DNA of 64,000 bases from Streptomyces sp. XY006 (GTDB lineage: Bacteria; Actinomycetota; Actinomycetes; Streptomycetales; Streptomycetaceae), in the NCBI RefSeq assembly GCF_002237655.1, contig NZ_NOKT01000004.1:278250-342249 (forward strand). The letters are read 5' to 3'. Below, one piece after another: positions 10,268 to 20,000 of this stretch. The notes beneath the pieces were generated by a model that worked only from the letters and a program-made list of their open reading frames with translations, did not search any database and was not told the DNA's origin. Position 1 is the first letter of the stretch. Every line of letters starts with the position of its first letter. Both the position numbers and the translations under genes were made by a program.

Positions 10268-11539
10268 ATGCGGTGGATCCATGCCGCCGGTAGGGGCCTT
10301 CTCGTTCTCGTGGTGGTCCTGACCGGGTATGTCGCCGCCGGAGCACAGGCCGGCGAGCCTCCCGCGGGCGGCCGCGGACCGCTCACCCTGGCCACCGCCG
10401 GGGACCTCACCGGCTATCTCGGCCCCCTCCTGGAGGGCTGGAACCGCGCCCACCCCGGCGAGCGGGTCACGCTCGTGGAGCTGCCCGACTCGGCCGACGA
10501 GACCCGGGCGCAGATGGCCACCGACCTGCGCGACGGCGACCGCAGCCGGTTCGACGTGCTCAACATCGACGTCAACTGGACCTCCGAGTTCGCCGCGGCG
10601 GGCTGGATCCGGCCCCTGCCCCGCGACCGCTTCCCGCTGAAGACCTTCCTCCAGCCCGTCGTGGACACGGCGACCTACGACGGACAGCTCTACGCGGTCC
10701 CGTACGTCACCAACGCCGGGCTGCTCCTGTACCGCAAGGACGTCCTCGCGAAGGAGGGCGTCGAGCCGCCGCGCACCTGGGCGGAGCTGGCGCGGTACGC
10801 GAAGACCATCGCCCCGAAGTACGGCCTGGACGGGTACGCCGGGCAGTTCCTGCCCTACGAGGGCCTCACCGTCAACGCGGCCGAGGCGGTCTACTCGGCG
10901 GGCGGCTCGATCCTCGGCGACGAGGGCGAGCGCGTCACGGTCGACTCGGCGGCGGCCCGGGAGGGCATCGGCTACCTGGCACGCGGGGTGCGCGAGGGCT
11001 GGATCCCCAGACAGGCCCTGACGTACAAGGAGGAGGAGTCCAAGCAGGCCTTCCAGGACGGCCGGCTGCTCTTCCTGCGGAACTGGCCCTACGCCTACGT
11101 CGGCGCCTCCGGGCCCGGCTCGAAGGTCGCCGGCGAGGTCGGTGCCGTACCGCTGCCGGGGCCGGACGGGCCGGGGACCAGTGTCCTCGGCGGCTCGAAC
11201 CTGGCCGTCAGCGCGCACGCCCGGCACCCCGACTCCGCGGCCCGACTGATCGCCTACCTCACCAGTGAGCACGTGCAGCGCCAGGTGCTCACGCGCGGCG
11301 CGCTGCCGCCCGTGCGGGCCGATCTGTACGCGGACCCGGAGCTGGTCCGCCGGTTCCCGTATCTGCCGACGCTGCGCCAGAGCGTGCTCGCGGCGGAGCC
11401 GCGCCCCAAGAGCCCGCGCTACGACCAGGTGAGCCTGGTGGTGCAGGCGGTCGTGCACGACGCGATGGCCGGGCGGCAGACGCCCGAGGCGGCGGTGCGC
11501 CGGCTGGCGCGGGAGCTCGCGCTGATCTCGAACCGCTGA
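10268..11539 (+). CDS. Extracellular sugar-type solute-binding protein
   Basis: A 423-residue periplasmic-type binding protein of ABC importer family 1. It has a signal peptide (hydrophobic LLVLVVVLTGYVAAGAQA to about residue 30, no lipobox cysteine), then LTLATAGDLTGYLGPLLEGW and the family features LPDSADETRAQMATDLRDG, YAVPYVTNAGLLLYRKDVL and EQAFQDGRLLFLRNWPYAY-like segments. ATG at 10268 chosen for AGGGAGGAA upstream; an earlier ATG lacks one. It is divergent from padR and separated by about 190 bases from the glucosidase. Unlike the second binding protein at 13385 it is not a lipoprotein, so it may be released or serve a different sugar. Confidence 0.85.
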   Translation: MRWIHAAGRGLLVLVVVLTGYVAAGAQAGEPPAGGRGPLTLATAGDLTGYLGPLLEGWNRAHPGERVTLVELPDSADETRAQMATDLRDGDRSRFDVLNIDVNWTSEFAAAGWIRPLPRDRFPLKTFLQPVVDTATYDGQLYAVPYVTNAGLLLYRKDVLAKEGVEPPRTWAELARYAKTIAPKYGLDGYAGQFLPYEGLTVNAAEAVYSAGGSILGDEGERVTVDSAAAREGIGYLARGVREGWIPRQALTYKEEESKQAFQDGRLLFLRNWPYAYVGASGPGSKVAGEVGAVPLPGPDGPGTSVLGGSNLAVSAHARHPDSAARLIAYLTSEHVQRQVLTRGALPPVRADLYADPELVRRFPYLPTLRQSVLAAEPRPKSPRYDQVSLVVQAVVHDAMAGRQTPEAAVRRLARELALISNR

Positions 11540-11560
11540 CGTCTTCGACGGCTCGACTAC

Positions 11561-11575
11561 TTACTTGTTAGGTAA
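11561..11575. promoter_or_regulatory. Palindromic operator 2
   Basis: TTACTTGTTAGGTAA matches the complement of operator 1 (ATACCTGTTAGGTAT) at 12 of 15 positions and is itself a near-palindrome around the same central GTT. It sits after the first binding protein gene and about 85 bases upstream of the glucosidase -35 box. Confidence 0.55.
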
Positions 11576-11658
11576 CGCGGACGTCTCATCTCGCTGATTC
11601 CTGTCCGTTGTGTACCAATATCCGCCACATCAACTCCGCGGTAGCTTCTGCCTTTTCA

Positions 11659-11697
11659 TTGACACCCTCTCGTCACGCCTACTTAACATGCATGCAT
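11659..11697 (+). promoter_or_regulatory. Glucosidase operon promoter with overlapping palindrome
   Basis: A TTGACA -35 box (11659-11664) is followed at 17-18 bases by CTTAAC/TTAACA (11682-11688). The perfect palindrome ATGCATGCAT (11688-11697) overlaps the predicted start of transcription, as expected for a repressor site. The predicted start also argues for translation from TTG 11731 rather than ATG 11692. Confidence 0.5.
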
Positions 11698-11730
11698 AAC
11701 CGCTGCCCTCCTCAGAGACAGGTCGATGGG

Positions 11731-13347
11731 TTGAACAGGCACCACTGGTGGCGTGACGCAGTGATCTATCAGGTGTACGTCCGCAGCTTCCTCGACAGCA
11801 CCGGCGACGGCATCGGCGACCTCGCCGGGGTCCGGGCCGGGCTGCCGTACCTGAAGAAGCTCGGCGTCGACGGGATCTGGCTGAGCCCCTTCTATCCCTC
11901 GCCGCAGCACGACCACGGCTACGACGTGGCCGACTACTGCGACGTCGACCCGCTCTTCGGCGACCTCGGCGAGTTCGACCTGCTGGTGGGCTCCGCGCGG
12001 CGGCTCGGCATCAAGGTGCTGCTCGACATCGTCCCGAACCACTGCTCCAGCGAGCACCCCTGGTTCCGCGAGGCGCTCGCGGCGGCCCCCGGCAGCCCGG
12101 CCCGGGCCCGCTTCCACTTCGCCGACGGCCGCGGCCCCGACGGGTCCGAGCCGCCCAACAACTGGCACGCCATGTTCGGCGGCCCGGCATGGAGCCGGGT
12201 GACCGAGGCGGACGGACGCCCCGGCCAGTGGTACCTGCACATGTTCACGCCCGAGCAGCCCGACTGGAACTGGCGCAACCCCGAGATCGCCGCCGAGTTC
12301 GAGCGTGTCCTGCGCTTCTGGCTGGACCGGGGCGTCGACGGCTTCCGCATCGACGTCGCCGCCGGCCTCTACAAGCACCCCGAGCTGCCCGACTCCGACG
12401 ACCCGGAGGCCGACGCCCGCACCCGCGACTCGGTCAACCCGCTCGCCTGGAACCAGCCCGAGGTCCACGAGGTGTGGCGCCGCTGGCGCTCCATATGCGA
12501 GGAGTACACCGAGCGCGACGGCCACGAGCGCCTCCTGGTCGGCGAGGTCTCCGTGCCCACCGCACGCGAGCACGCGCAGTACGTCCGCCCCGACGAACTG
12601 CACCAGGCCTTCTTCTTCGACCTGCTCAGCGCGCCCTGGGACCCGGACGCCTTCCGCAAGGTCATCTCCGAGGCCATGCAGGACATCGCCGGCACCGGCT
12701 CCACGGTCACCTGGGTCCTCAACAACCACGACCAGGTCCGCACCGTCACCCGCTACGGCGAGCCCGCCACCGAGGGCAGCGGCCTCGGCGCCGCCCGCGC
12801 CCGCGCCGCCGCCCTGCTGATGCTGGCGCTGCCCGGAGCCGCCTACATCTACCAGGGCGAGGAGCTCGGCCTGCCCGAGGTCGTCGACCTGCCCGACGAC
12901 GTGCTCACCGACCCGATCTTCCGCCGCACCGGCAGCAGGGCCCGCATCCGCGACGGCTGCCGCGTGCCGCTGCCCTGGTCGGGCCAGGCCTCGCCGTTCG
13001 GCTTCACGCCGGGCGCGGAGAGCGCCAAGCCGTGGCTGCCGCAACCCGAGTACTTCGCCGAGTACGCCACCGACCGCGCCCTCGCCGACACCCGCTCCTT
13101 CTGGCACCTGTACCGCGACGGCCTGCAACTGCGCGCCGCCCTGCCGCAGCTGGGCGAAGGCACCCTGCGCTGGCTGGACACCCCGCCCGGCGTCCTCGCC
13201 TTCGAGCGCGACGACCTGGTGTGCGCCGTCAACTTCGGCACCGCCCCCACCCCGGCGCCGGTCCCCGGCTCCCCCCTGCTCGCCAGCGGCCCCTGCCCGC
13301 CCGGAGTCCTCTCCGGCTCGACGGCCGCCTGGTGGATCCGTTCCTGA
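11731..13347 (+). CDS. GH13 alpha-glucosidase
   Basis: A 538-residue cytoplasmic alpha-amylase-superfamily enzyme (oligo-1,6-glucosidase / alpha-glucosidase group) that would hydrolyse the imported oligosaccharide. WWRDAVIYQVYVRSF opens the barrel. Catalytic features are D99 and N103-H104 (DIVPNH), nucleophile D208 (GFRIDV), acid E272 (LVGEV) and H333-D334 (NNHDQ). No signal peptide. The start is uncertain: TTG 11731 gives the usual short N-terminus and fits the promoter, while ATG 11692 would add 13 residues but lacks a ribosome site. It heads the glucosidase-binding protein-permease-permease operon. Confidence 0.9.
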   Translation: MNRHHWWRDAVIYQVYVRSFLDSTGDGIGDLAGVRAGLPYLKKLGVDGIWLSPFYPSPQHDHGYDVADYCDVDPLFGDLGEFDLLVGSARRLGIKVLLDIVPNHCSSEHPWFREALAAAPGSPARARFHFADGRGPDGSEPPNNWHAMFGGPAWSRVTEADGRPGQWYLHMFTPEQPDWNWRNPEIAAEFERVLRFWLDRGVDGFRIDVAAGLYKHPELPDSDDPEADARTRDSVNPLAWNQPEVHEVWRRWRSICEEYTERDGHERLLVGEVSVPTAREHAQYVRPDELHQAFFFDLLSAPWDPDAFRKVISEAMQDIAGTGSTVTWVLNNHDQVRTVTRYGEPATEGSGLGAARARAAALLMLALPGAAYIYQGEELGLPEVVDLPDDVLTDPIFRRTGSRARIRDGCRVPLPWSGQASPFGFTPGAESAKPWLPQPEYFAEYATDRALADTRSFWHLYRDGLQLRAALPQLGEGTLRWLDTPPGVLAFERDDLVCAVNFGTAPTPAPVPGSPLLASGPCPPGVLSGSTAAWWIRS

Positions 13348-13384
13348 ACGCCCCGCAAGTCAACTCCCCGAAGGGACATCAACG

Positions 13385-14710
13385 ATGATGCGACGACGTA
13401 CCACCCTGCTCACCGGCTGCACCGCTCTCGTCCTCGCGCTCGGCGCGACCGCCTGCGGCGGCGGCCCCGTCGCGGCCGGCGGCGGCGACAAGGCGCTCGA
13501 CGGCCAGACCGTCACCGTCGCCGGCGTCTGGTCCGGCACCGAGCAGAAGAACTTCCAGAAGGTGCTGGACGCCTTCACCGAGAAGACCGGCGCCAAGACG
13601 CAGTTCACGTCCACCGGTGACAACGTCTCCACCGTCGTCGGCAGCAAGATCGAGGGCGGCAACGCCCCCGACGTCGTGATGGTCCCGCAGGTCGGCGTGC
13701 TCAAGCAGTTCGCGCAGAAGGGCTGGCTCAAGCCCCTGTCGAAGAAGACCGAGCAGTCCGTCGACGCGGGCTACGCCCCCGTGTGGAAGGAGTACGGCAG
13801 CGTCGACGGCACCCTGTACGGCCTGTACTTCAAGGCCGCCCACAAGTCGACCGTCTGGTACAGCCCCGACGCCCTCGCCCAGGCCGGCGTGAAGCCCCCG
13901 AAGACCTACGACGAGATGCTCAAGGCCGGGCAGACCGTCTCCGACTCCGGGCTCGCCGCGTTCTCCGTCGCCGGTCAGGACGGCTGGACGCTCACCGACT
14001 GGTTCGAGAACATATACCTCTCCCAGGCCGGGCCCGAGAAGTACGACGCCCTCGCCGCCCATGAGCTGAAGTGGACCGACTCCTCCGTCGTCGACGCCCT
14101 CACCACCCTCGGCAAGCTCTTCAAGGACAAGCAGCTCATCGCGGGCGGCCAGAAGGGCGCCCTGAACACCGACTTCCCCGGCTCGGTGGAGAAGGTCTTC
14201 GGGCCGGAGCCCGAGGCGGGCATGGTCTACGAGGGCGACTTCGTCGCCGGTGTCGCCAAGGACCAGTTCGGCAAGAAGGTCGGCGAGGACGCGAACTTCT
14301 TCCCGTTCCCGGCGGTCGGCGGCGGCGAGGCCCCCGTCGTCAGCGGTGGCGACGCCGCCGTCGTCCTCAAGGACGGCAAGAACCAGAAGGCCGCCCAGGC
14401 GCTCCTGGAGTACCTGGCCACCCCGGAGGCCTCCGCGGTGTGGGCCGAGGCCGGCGGCTTCCTCTCCCCGAACAAGAAGCTCAACCTCGCCTCCTACGGC
14501 GACGACGTCACCCGCGCCACCGCCAAGTCCCTGGTCGAGGCCGGCGACTCGGTCCGCTTCGACATGTCCGACCAGGCCCCGGCGGCCTTCGGCGGCACCA
14601 AGGGCACCGGCGAGTGGAAGCTGCTCCAGGACTTCCTGCGCGACCCGTCCGACCCGAAGGGCACCGCGGCGAAGCTGGAGGCCGCGGCGGCCAAGGCGTA
14701 CCAGGACTGA
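13385..14710 (+). CDS. Extracellular solute-binding lipoprotein (sugar ABC importer)
   Basis: A 441-residue family-1 binding protein. The N-terminus has basic MMRRR, a hydrophobic stretch and lipobox GATAC with Cys24, so it is a membrane-anchored lipoprotein. Mature features include VAGVWSGTEQKNFQKVLDAF (about 42-61) and a C-terminal FLRDPSDPKGTAAKLEAAAA tail typical of alpha-glucoside/maltose binding proteins. AAGGGA ribosome site 8 bases upstream of ATG. The two permease genes follow directly, making it the dedicated receptor of this importer. Confidence 0.92.
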   Translation: MMRRRTTLLTGCTALVLALGATACGGGPVAAGGGDKALDGQTVTVAGVWSGTEQKNFQKVLDAFTEKTGAKTQFTSTGDNVSTVVGSKIEGGNAPDVVMVPQVGVLKQFAQKGWLKPLSKKTEQSVDAGYAPVWKEYGSVDGTLYGLYFKAAHKSTVWYSPDALAQAGVKPPKTYDEMLKAGQTVSDSGLAAFSVAGQDGWTLTDWFENIYLSQAGPEKYDALAAHELKWTDSSVVDALTTLGKLFKDKQLIAGGQKGALNTDFPGSVEKVFGPEPEAGMVYEGDFVAGVAKDQFGKKVGEDANFFPFPAVGGGEAPVVSGGDAAVVLKDGKNQKAAQALLEYLATPEASAVWAEAGGFLSPNKKLNLASYGDDVTRATAKSLVEAGDSVRFDMSDQAPAAFGGTKGTGEWKLLQDFLRDPSDPKGTAAKLEAAAAKAYQD

Positions 14711-14716
14711 TACGCC

Positions 14717-16078
14717 ATGACAGCCACCCTCGTGAAAGAGACGAGCCCGCCGGCGCCGCCCGGCCCGGTCGCCGAACGCACCCGGCGGCTACGGCGGCGC
14801 GGGAAGATCGTCGCCCTGCTGTTCGTCTTCCCGGCGCTGCTGCTGCTCGGCGCACTGGTCGTCTACCCCGTGCTGTTCAGCGTCGGCCGGAGCTTCTTCG
14901 ACGCCTCCGGGACGACCTTCGTCGGCGGCGACAACTACACCGAGATGTTCCGCGACCCGGCGACCCTCAAGGCCGTGCGCAACACGGCCATCTGGGTCGT
15001 CGTGGCCCCGGCCCTGCTCACCGGACTCGGCCTGATCCTGGCCGTGCTGGTGGAGAAGGTCCGCTGGGCCACCGCCTTCAAACTGCTCCTCTTCATGCCG
15101 ATGGCGGTCTCCTTCCTCGCCGCCGGCATCATCTTCCGCCTCGCCTACGACGAGGACCCCGACAAGGGCGTGCTGAACGCCGCGGTCGTCTCGGTCCACG
15201 ACGCCTTCAAGGGCGAGTCCTCCTACCCGACGGCCCGGGCGCGTGACGGCCAGGGCCTGACCAAGGAGAAGGACGGCTCCTACCGCAGCGCGGCCGCCGC
15301 GCCCGGGGACGCGCTGACGCTGGGCCTGGTCGGCGTACAGCCCGCCGACCTGCCCGGTGACGCCAGGCCCGCCGCACCGGCGGCGGGGCAGAAGGCCGCC
15401 GCGGACGAACTGCGCGGTGTCGTCTACCTGGACTTCACCCCCGGCGGGGGAGGGGAGCAGGGCAAGGTCGACGCACGGGAGAGCGGACTGCCCGGGATGA
15501 AGGTCGAGGCGGTCCGCGACGGCGAGCCGGTCGCCACGGCCACGACCGCCGCCGACGGCTCCTTCCGCTTCGAGGGTCTGGAGTCGGGCTCCTACGCGGT
15601 GAGGCTGCCGGCGTCCAACTTCGCCCCGCCCTACGAGGGCGTCTCCTGGCTGGGACCCGCGCTGGTCACCCCGGCGATCATCGGTGCCTACCTGTGGATC
15701 TGGACCGGCTTCGCGATGGTCCTCATCGGGGCGGGCCTGTCGACGCTGCCCCGGGACGCGCTGGAGGCGGCGCGGATGGACGGCGCCAACGAGTGGCAGA
15801 TCTTCCGCCGCATCACGGTGCCGCTGCTGGCCCCGGTCCTCACGGTCGTCTTCGTCACCCTCGTCATCAACGTGATGAAGGTCTTCGACCTCGTCTACAT
15901 CATCGCGCCCGGGCCCGTGCAGGAGGACGCGACCGTCCTCGCCACGCAGATGTGGCTGGTGTCGTTCGGCGGCGGCAACAACCAGGGCCTCGGCAGCGCG
16001 CTGGGCGTGCTGCTCCTGCTGCTGGTCGTCCCGGCGATGGTGTTCAACGTCCGCCGTTTCCGAAGGAGTCAGCGATGA
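14717..16078 (+). CDS. Sugar ABC permease, MalF type, with Ig-like insertion
   Basis: A 453-residue inner-membrane permease. Membrane segments are visible near residues 33-55, 90-115 and 125-145, then after a long loop at 315-335, 370-395 and 425-445. The EAA loop contacting the ATPase is EAARMDGANEWQIFRRI (about 350). Between residues about 148 and 310 is an extracytoplasmic insertion of roughly 160 residues whose second half reads as a prealbumin/SdrD-B-like beta domain (VEAVRDGEPVATATTAADGS then FRFEGLESGSYAVRLP). Ordinary permeases of this class are about 300 residues. ATG 6 bases after the binding-protein stop. Confidence 0.9.
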   Translation: MTATLVKETSPPAPPGPVAERTRRLRRRGKIVALLFVFPALLLLGALVVYPVLFSVGRSFFDASGTTFVGGDNYTEMFRDPATLKAVRNTAIWVVVAPALLTGLGLILAVLVEKVRWATAFKLLLFMPMAVSFLAAGIIFRLAYDEDPDKGVLNAAVVSVHDAFKGESSYPTARARDGQGLTKEKDGSYRSAAAAPGDALTLGLVGVQPADLPGDARPAAPAAGQKAAADELRGVVYLDFTPGGGGEQGKVDARESGLPGMKVEAVRDGEPVATATTAADGSFRFEGLESGSYAVRLPASNFAPPYEGVSWLGPALVTPAIIGAYLWIWTGFAMVLIGAGLSTLPRDALEAARMDGANEWQIFRRITVPLLAPVLTVVFVTLVINVMKVFDLVYIIAPGPVQEDATVLATQMWLVSFGGGNNQGLGSALGVLLLLLVVPAMVFNVRRFRRSQR

Positions 16079-16914
16079 ACGCGGTGCGGCGCTCCCTGGG
16101 CAACGGAGTCGTCCAGGCCTTCCTCGTGCTGGTGGGGCTGGTGTGGATGACCCCGCTGGCCGGACTGTTCCTGTCCTCCCTGCGGTCCGCCGAGGACACG
16201 GCCAAGGGCGGCTGGTGGACGGTGCTCTCCAGCCCGGGGCAGCTGTCCTTCGACAACTACTCGGCGCTACTGCAGAACGCCGGCATCACCCGGGCGTTCT
16301 GGAACACGGTGCTGATCTCGGTGCCGACGACGGTGCTGGTCGTGGTCGTGGCGGCGCTCGCCGGGTACGCCTTCGCGTGGCTGGACTTCCCGGGACGGGA
16401 GACGATCTTCCTGGTCGTGGTCGCGCTGCTGGTGGTGCCCGTGCAGATCGGCCTGCTGCCGGTCGCCAAACTCTTCGGGCAGCTCGGCCTGTTCGGCACG
16501 ATCCCCGGAGTCGTGCTCTTCCACGTCGCCTACGGCCTTCCCTTCGCGGTGTTCCTCCTGCGCAACTACTTCGCCGAGATGCCGAAGGAGATGCTGGAGG
16601 CCGCCCGCATGGACGGCGGCACCGAGTGGCGCATCTTCACCCGCCTGGTCCTGCCCGTGGGCCGCCCGGCGATCGCCTCCCTGGCCATCTTCCAGTTCCT
16701 GTGGGTCTGGAACGACATGCTGGTGGCGCTGCTCTTCGCGGACAGCTCCGCACAGCCGCTGACGGTGGAACTCCAGTCCCAGATACGCCAGTTCGGCAGC
16801 AACATCGACGTCCTGGCCCCCGGGGCGTTCCTGTCCCTGATCGTCCCGGTCGTGGTGTTCTTCGCCTTCCAGAAGCACTTCGTCCAGGGCGTGATGGCGG
16901 GGTCGGTCAAGTGA
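16075..16914 (+). CDS. Sugar ABC permease, MalG type
   Basis: A 279-residue second permease with six hydrophobic segments and the EAA loop EAARMDGGTEWRIFTRLVLP (about 177-196). ATG 16075 overlaps the upstream permease stop (ATGA) and follows GAAGGAG. With the neighbour it forms the membrane channel. No ATPase gene lies in the cluster; in Streptomyces such importers are typically energised by the shared MsiK ATPase, which is inference here. Confidence 0.93.
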   Translation: MNAVRRSLGNGVVQAFLVLVGLVWMTPLAGLFLSSLRSAEDTAKGGWWTVLSSPGQLSFDNYSALLQNAGITRAFWNTVLISVPTTVLVVVVAALAGYAFAWLDFPGRETIFLVVVALLVVPVQIGLLPVAKLFGQLGLFGTIPGVVLFHVAYGLPFAVFLLRNYFAEMPKEMLEAARMDGGTEWRIFTRLVLPVGRPAIASLAIFQFLWVWNDMLVALLFADSSAQPLTVELQSQIRQFGSNIDVLAPGAFLSLIVPVVVFFAFQKHFVQGVMAGSVK

Positions 16915-17006
16915 TCGGACAGTACACAGCATCAAGCCGCCACATGTTTCACAACCAATACATATCTTGTAGGCGATCTGTGTCGTGCGGGAAGATCGGA
17001 ACTGAT

Positions 17007-17018
17007 AGGTAGATACCT
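17007..17018. promoter_or_regulatory. Short palindrome before the helicase-nuclease gene
   Basis: AGGTA-GA-TACCT, 54 bases upstream of the ATG at 17072. The whole 16915-17071 spacer is richer in A/T than the flanks and contains CATATCTTGTAG-type promoter-like sequence. Function not known. Confidence 0.35.
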
Positions 17019-17071
17019 CCAGGGGGCTGTGACGCTGGTTGCCCCTGTGCGTTCGCAGGAGGTTCCGCCGC

Positions 17072-20000
17072 ATGACCCATCAGTTCCGACCCGTGCCCAC
17101 CGTCGAGGATCCGACTCTCGAGCGTCTGAGGGCGGTCCTCGACGACTGGCGCAACTCGTTGCTGGACATGGGCGGACGCAACCGTCTGCTGAACTTCCGT
17201 CCCACCAAGAGCTCGACCCTGGACATCACCTCGCCCGGCGTCGGCACTCTCGTGGCGGAACTCACCAAGGGTTGGGACTTCTCCTCGGTCTCCTCGGACA
17301 CCGAGGACGGCCGCGCCGGGACCGTCGAACAGCGGTCCCGGCCCGGGCTGGTCACGCAGAAGGCCACCCAGGCCTCGCTGGACGCCACGCTGTACCAACT
17401 GCGCCAGAAGTCCGGCCAGATGTACAACGACTATGGTCTGTGGGTGCTGTGGCTCGGCATCGGCATGCTGGACTGGTGCGAGGCGGAGGCGCACGAGAGC
17501 AGCACAGCCCCGCTGGTCCTCGTTCCGGTGGAGCTGCGGCGTGACAGCAACCGCCACTACCGTCTCCACCTGGCTGAGGGCCAGGAACGCATCCACAACC
17601 CGGCACTGGCTGTGAAGCTCGAACGGCTCGGTGTCGACTGGGACCCGGTCACCGGTACAGATGTCAGCGACGTGCCGGCGGTGCTTGCCGCCGCACACTC
17701 CGTCGCCGGAAACCACCAGGGCTGGTCCGTGCGCGAACACGTCGTGCTCGGCCTGTTCGCCTCGCACCGGGAGGCGATGTACCAGGACCTGCAGCAGAAC
17801 GAGGACCAGATCCTCGCCCATCCGCTCGTGCGGGCCGCTGCCCTCGGTCCGGACGCGGGGCTGCCCGACGACCTCATCGGCTTCGATCCACCCGACCTGG
17901 ACCGCATCGACGAAGTACAACTCCCCGAGAAGACGCCTTTGGTGCTCGACGCCGATGCGTCCCAGCGCCAGTGCATCGCGGCGGTTCTGGACGACCGGTC
18001 GTTCGTGATGAGCGGCCCGCCCGGCACGGGCAAGAGCCAGACCATCACCAACATGATCGCGGCCCTCATGCACGCTGGCCGCAGCGTGTTGTTCGTGAGT
18101 GAGAAGGCAGCGGCGCTCGACGTGGTGCGCAACCGGCTGCGCGGGGTGGGTCTCGGTGACTTCGTCATGGCACTGCACAGCGGTGACACCAGCAAGAAGA
18201 GCGTGGCCACGGAGCTGGCTCGTGTTCTGACGACCGAAGCACGCGTCACGGGCGCCGCCGCCCACGAACTGGAGCGGGCACGCAGGCTGCGTGAGGAGCT
18301 GTCCGCCTACGCCGCTGCCATGAACCAGGTGCGCGAACCACTGCAACGCAGCCTGCACGATGTTCTCGGACGCCTCGTGCTGCTGGAGCAGGCGGGGACC
18401 CCCGACCTGTCGCTCAGCGCCGAGGACGCCAAGGCCGTGCGCGCCCTGAGTGCCGGTTCGCTGCTGGAGGCCACCGCAGCGGCACACGCTGTCAGCCGCG
18501 CCTGGCGCCCGGCAGCCGAGGGTGAGGACTTTCCCTGGCGCGGCCTGGTCGGCTCCGATGCTCACCAAGTGGTCGCGGAGGCCGCCGACGCCTTGGACGC
18601 CTTGGTGACTGCGGCTGGACGCCGCCCCTTTGCCGCCACGCAGGATGAGCCCCGTTCCGTACGGGAAGTCCACCACATGGTGCGGACGCTGGGGGAGGGC
18701 CTGCCAGCCGGCACGGACACCTCGACCGACGGCCTGCCGGACGATGTGTCCGCTCAGCTCGCCCAGCTCGCCGACCTGTTCGGCCTGCCCAAGCCGGACG
18801 GTGCCGAGTCCGCCTTCGCCCTCTGCGAGCTCGCCGACCTCACCGCATCAGACCACCGACCGCCACGCGGTTGGTTCGTCGCCGACGAACTGGGCCGTGC
18901 CCGCGACGCCGCAGAGGAACTCAGACGCGCTCTGGACGCCGAAACGGCGGCCCGCGAAGCGGCAGCGGACGTCTTTGGGGAGCAGGTCCTCACCGCAGCA
19001 GATCTCCCCGACGTCGTCGGCCGGTTCGCCGACCAGCACCGCGGAGTGCTGGCCCGCTTCTCCGGTCAGTACAAGGAGGACCGCAGCTTCGTGCTTGCGC
19101 TCACTCGTACCGGCACCTGGGACAAGTCACTGCCGACTCGGCTGCCTCAGGCCCTGGCGTGGCTCACCGCCGCGCGCGAGGCGGCACGGCTGGCCGACAG
19201 CCACACGACACTCCTCGGCAGATACACCCCGAGAGCCACGAGCGCCCTGGAGGAACTCGACCGCGCTCTTGCGACGGCCGAGCGCATCGCCGCGCTGAGC
19301 GGTGCGGCCGTGCGGAGAGATGCCCTCGCCGCGCTTCTCTCCGACGACGCCGACGGGGACGACCTGCCGCTGCTCCTCGCGCGGAACGTGCGAAGCTCGC
19401 TCGCCTCGTGGTGCGCGGTCGCCTGCAGCCGCGCAGAGCGCTGGAGCCGTTCGGTGACCGCCCTGCTCGGCTTGTTCGAGCCGGGACGGCGCATGCAGCT
19501 CTCGCCCGCGTTGCAGGGCCCCTTCGACCAGGCTCAGCGGGTGATCGGGGCACTTCGAACCGACCGTGAGGGACCCGACGAGTGGCATGCCCACACCGCA
19601 GGTCTCTCCGTCCTGTCCCGGCATGGCGCCGGCGGCCTGGTGGCCAGCGCGGCCGAACGAGGTGTCGATCCCGAGCGCCTGCCCGACATCGTCGAACAAG
19701 CGGTGCTGCGTGCTTGGGCCGACGACCTCCTCGCCACGGACAAGCGCCTGCGCAGCACCCGGTCCGACGACCTGAACGCGAGGGTGGTCGACTTCCAGGA
19801 GGCCGACCGACGCCTGATCGCCGCCGCCGGTGGTGCTGTCATCGAGGCGTGCAACGAGCGACGGCCCCGGCGCTTCGCCGGTGGCGCCGGAGCAGTGATC
19901 GTCCGGGAGGCGGAGAAGAAGACTCGGCACATGCCGGTACGGGAACTCCTCGGCAGGGCACGTGAGGTCGTTCAGTCGGTCAAGCCCTGCTTCATGATGA

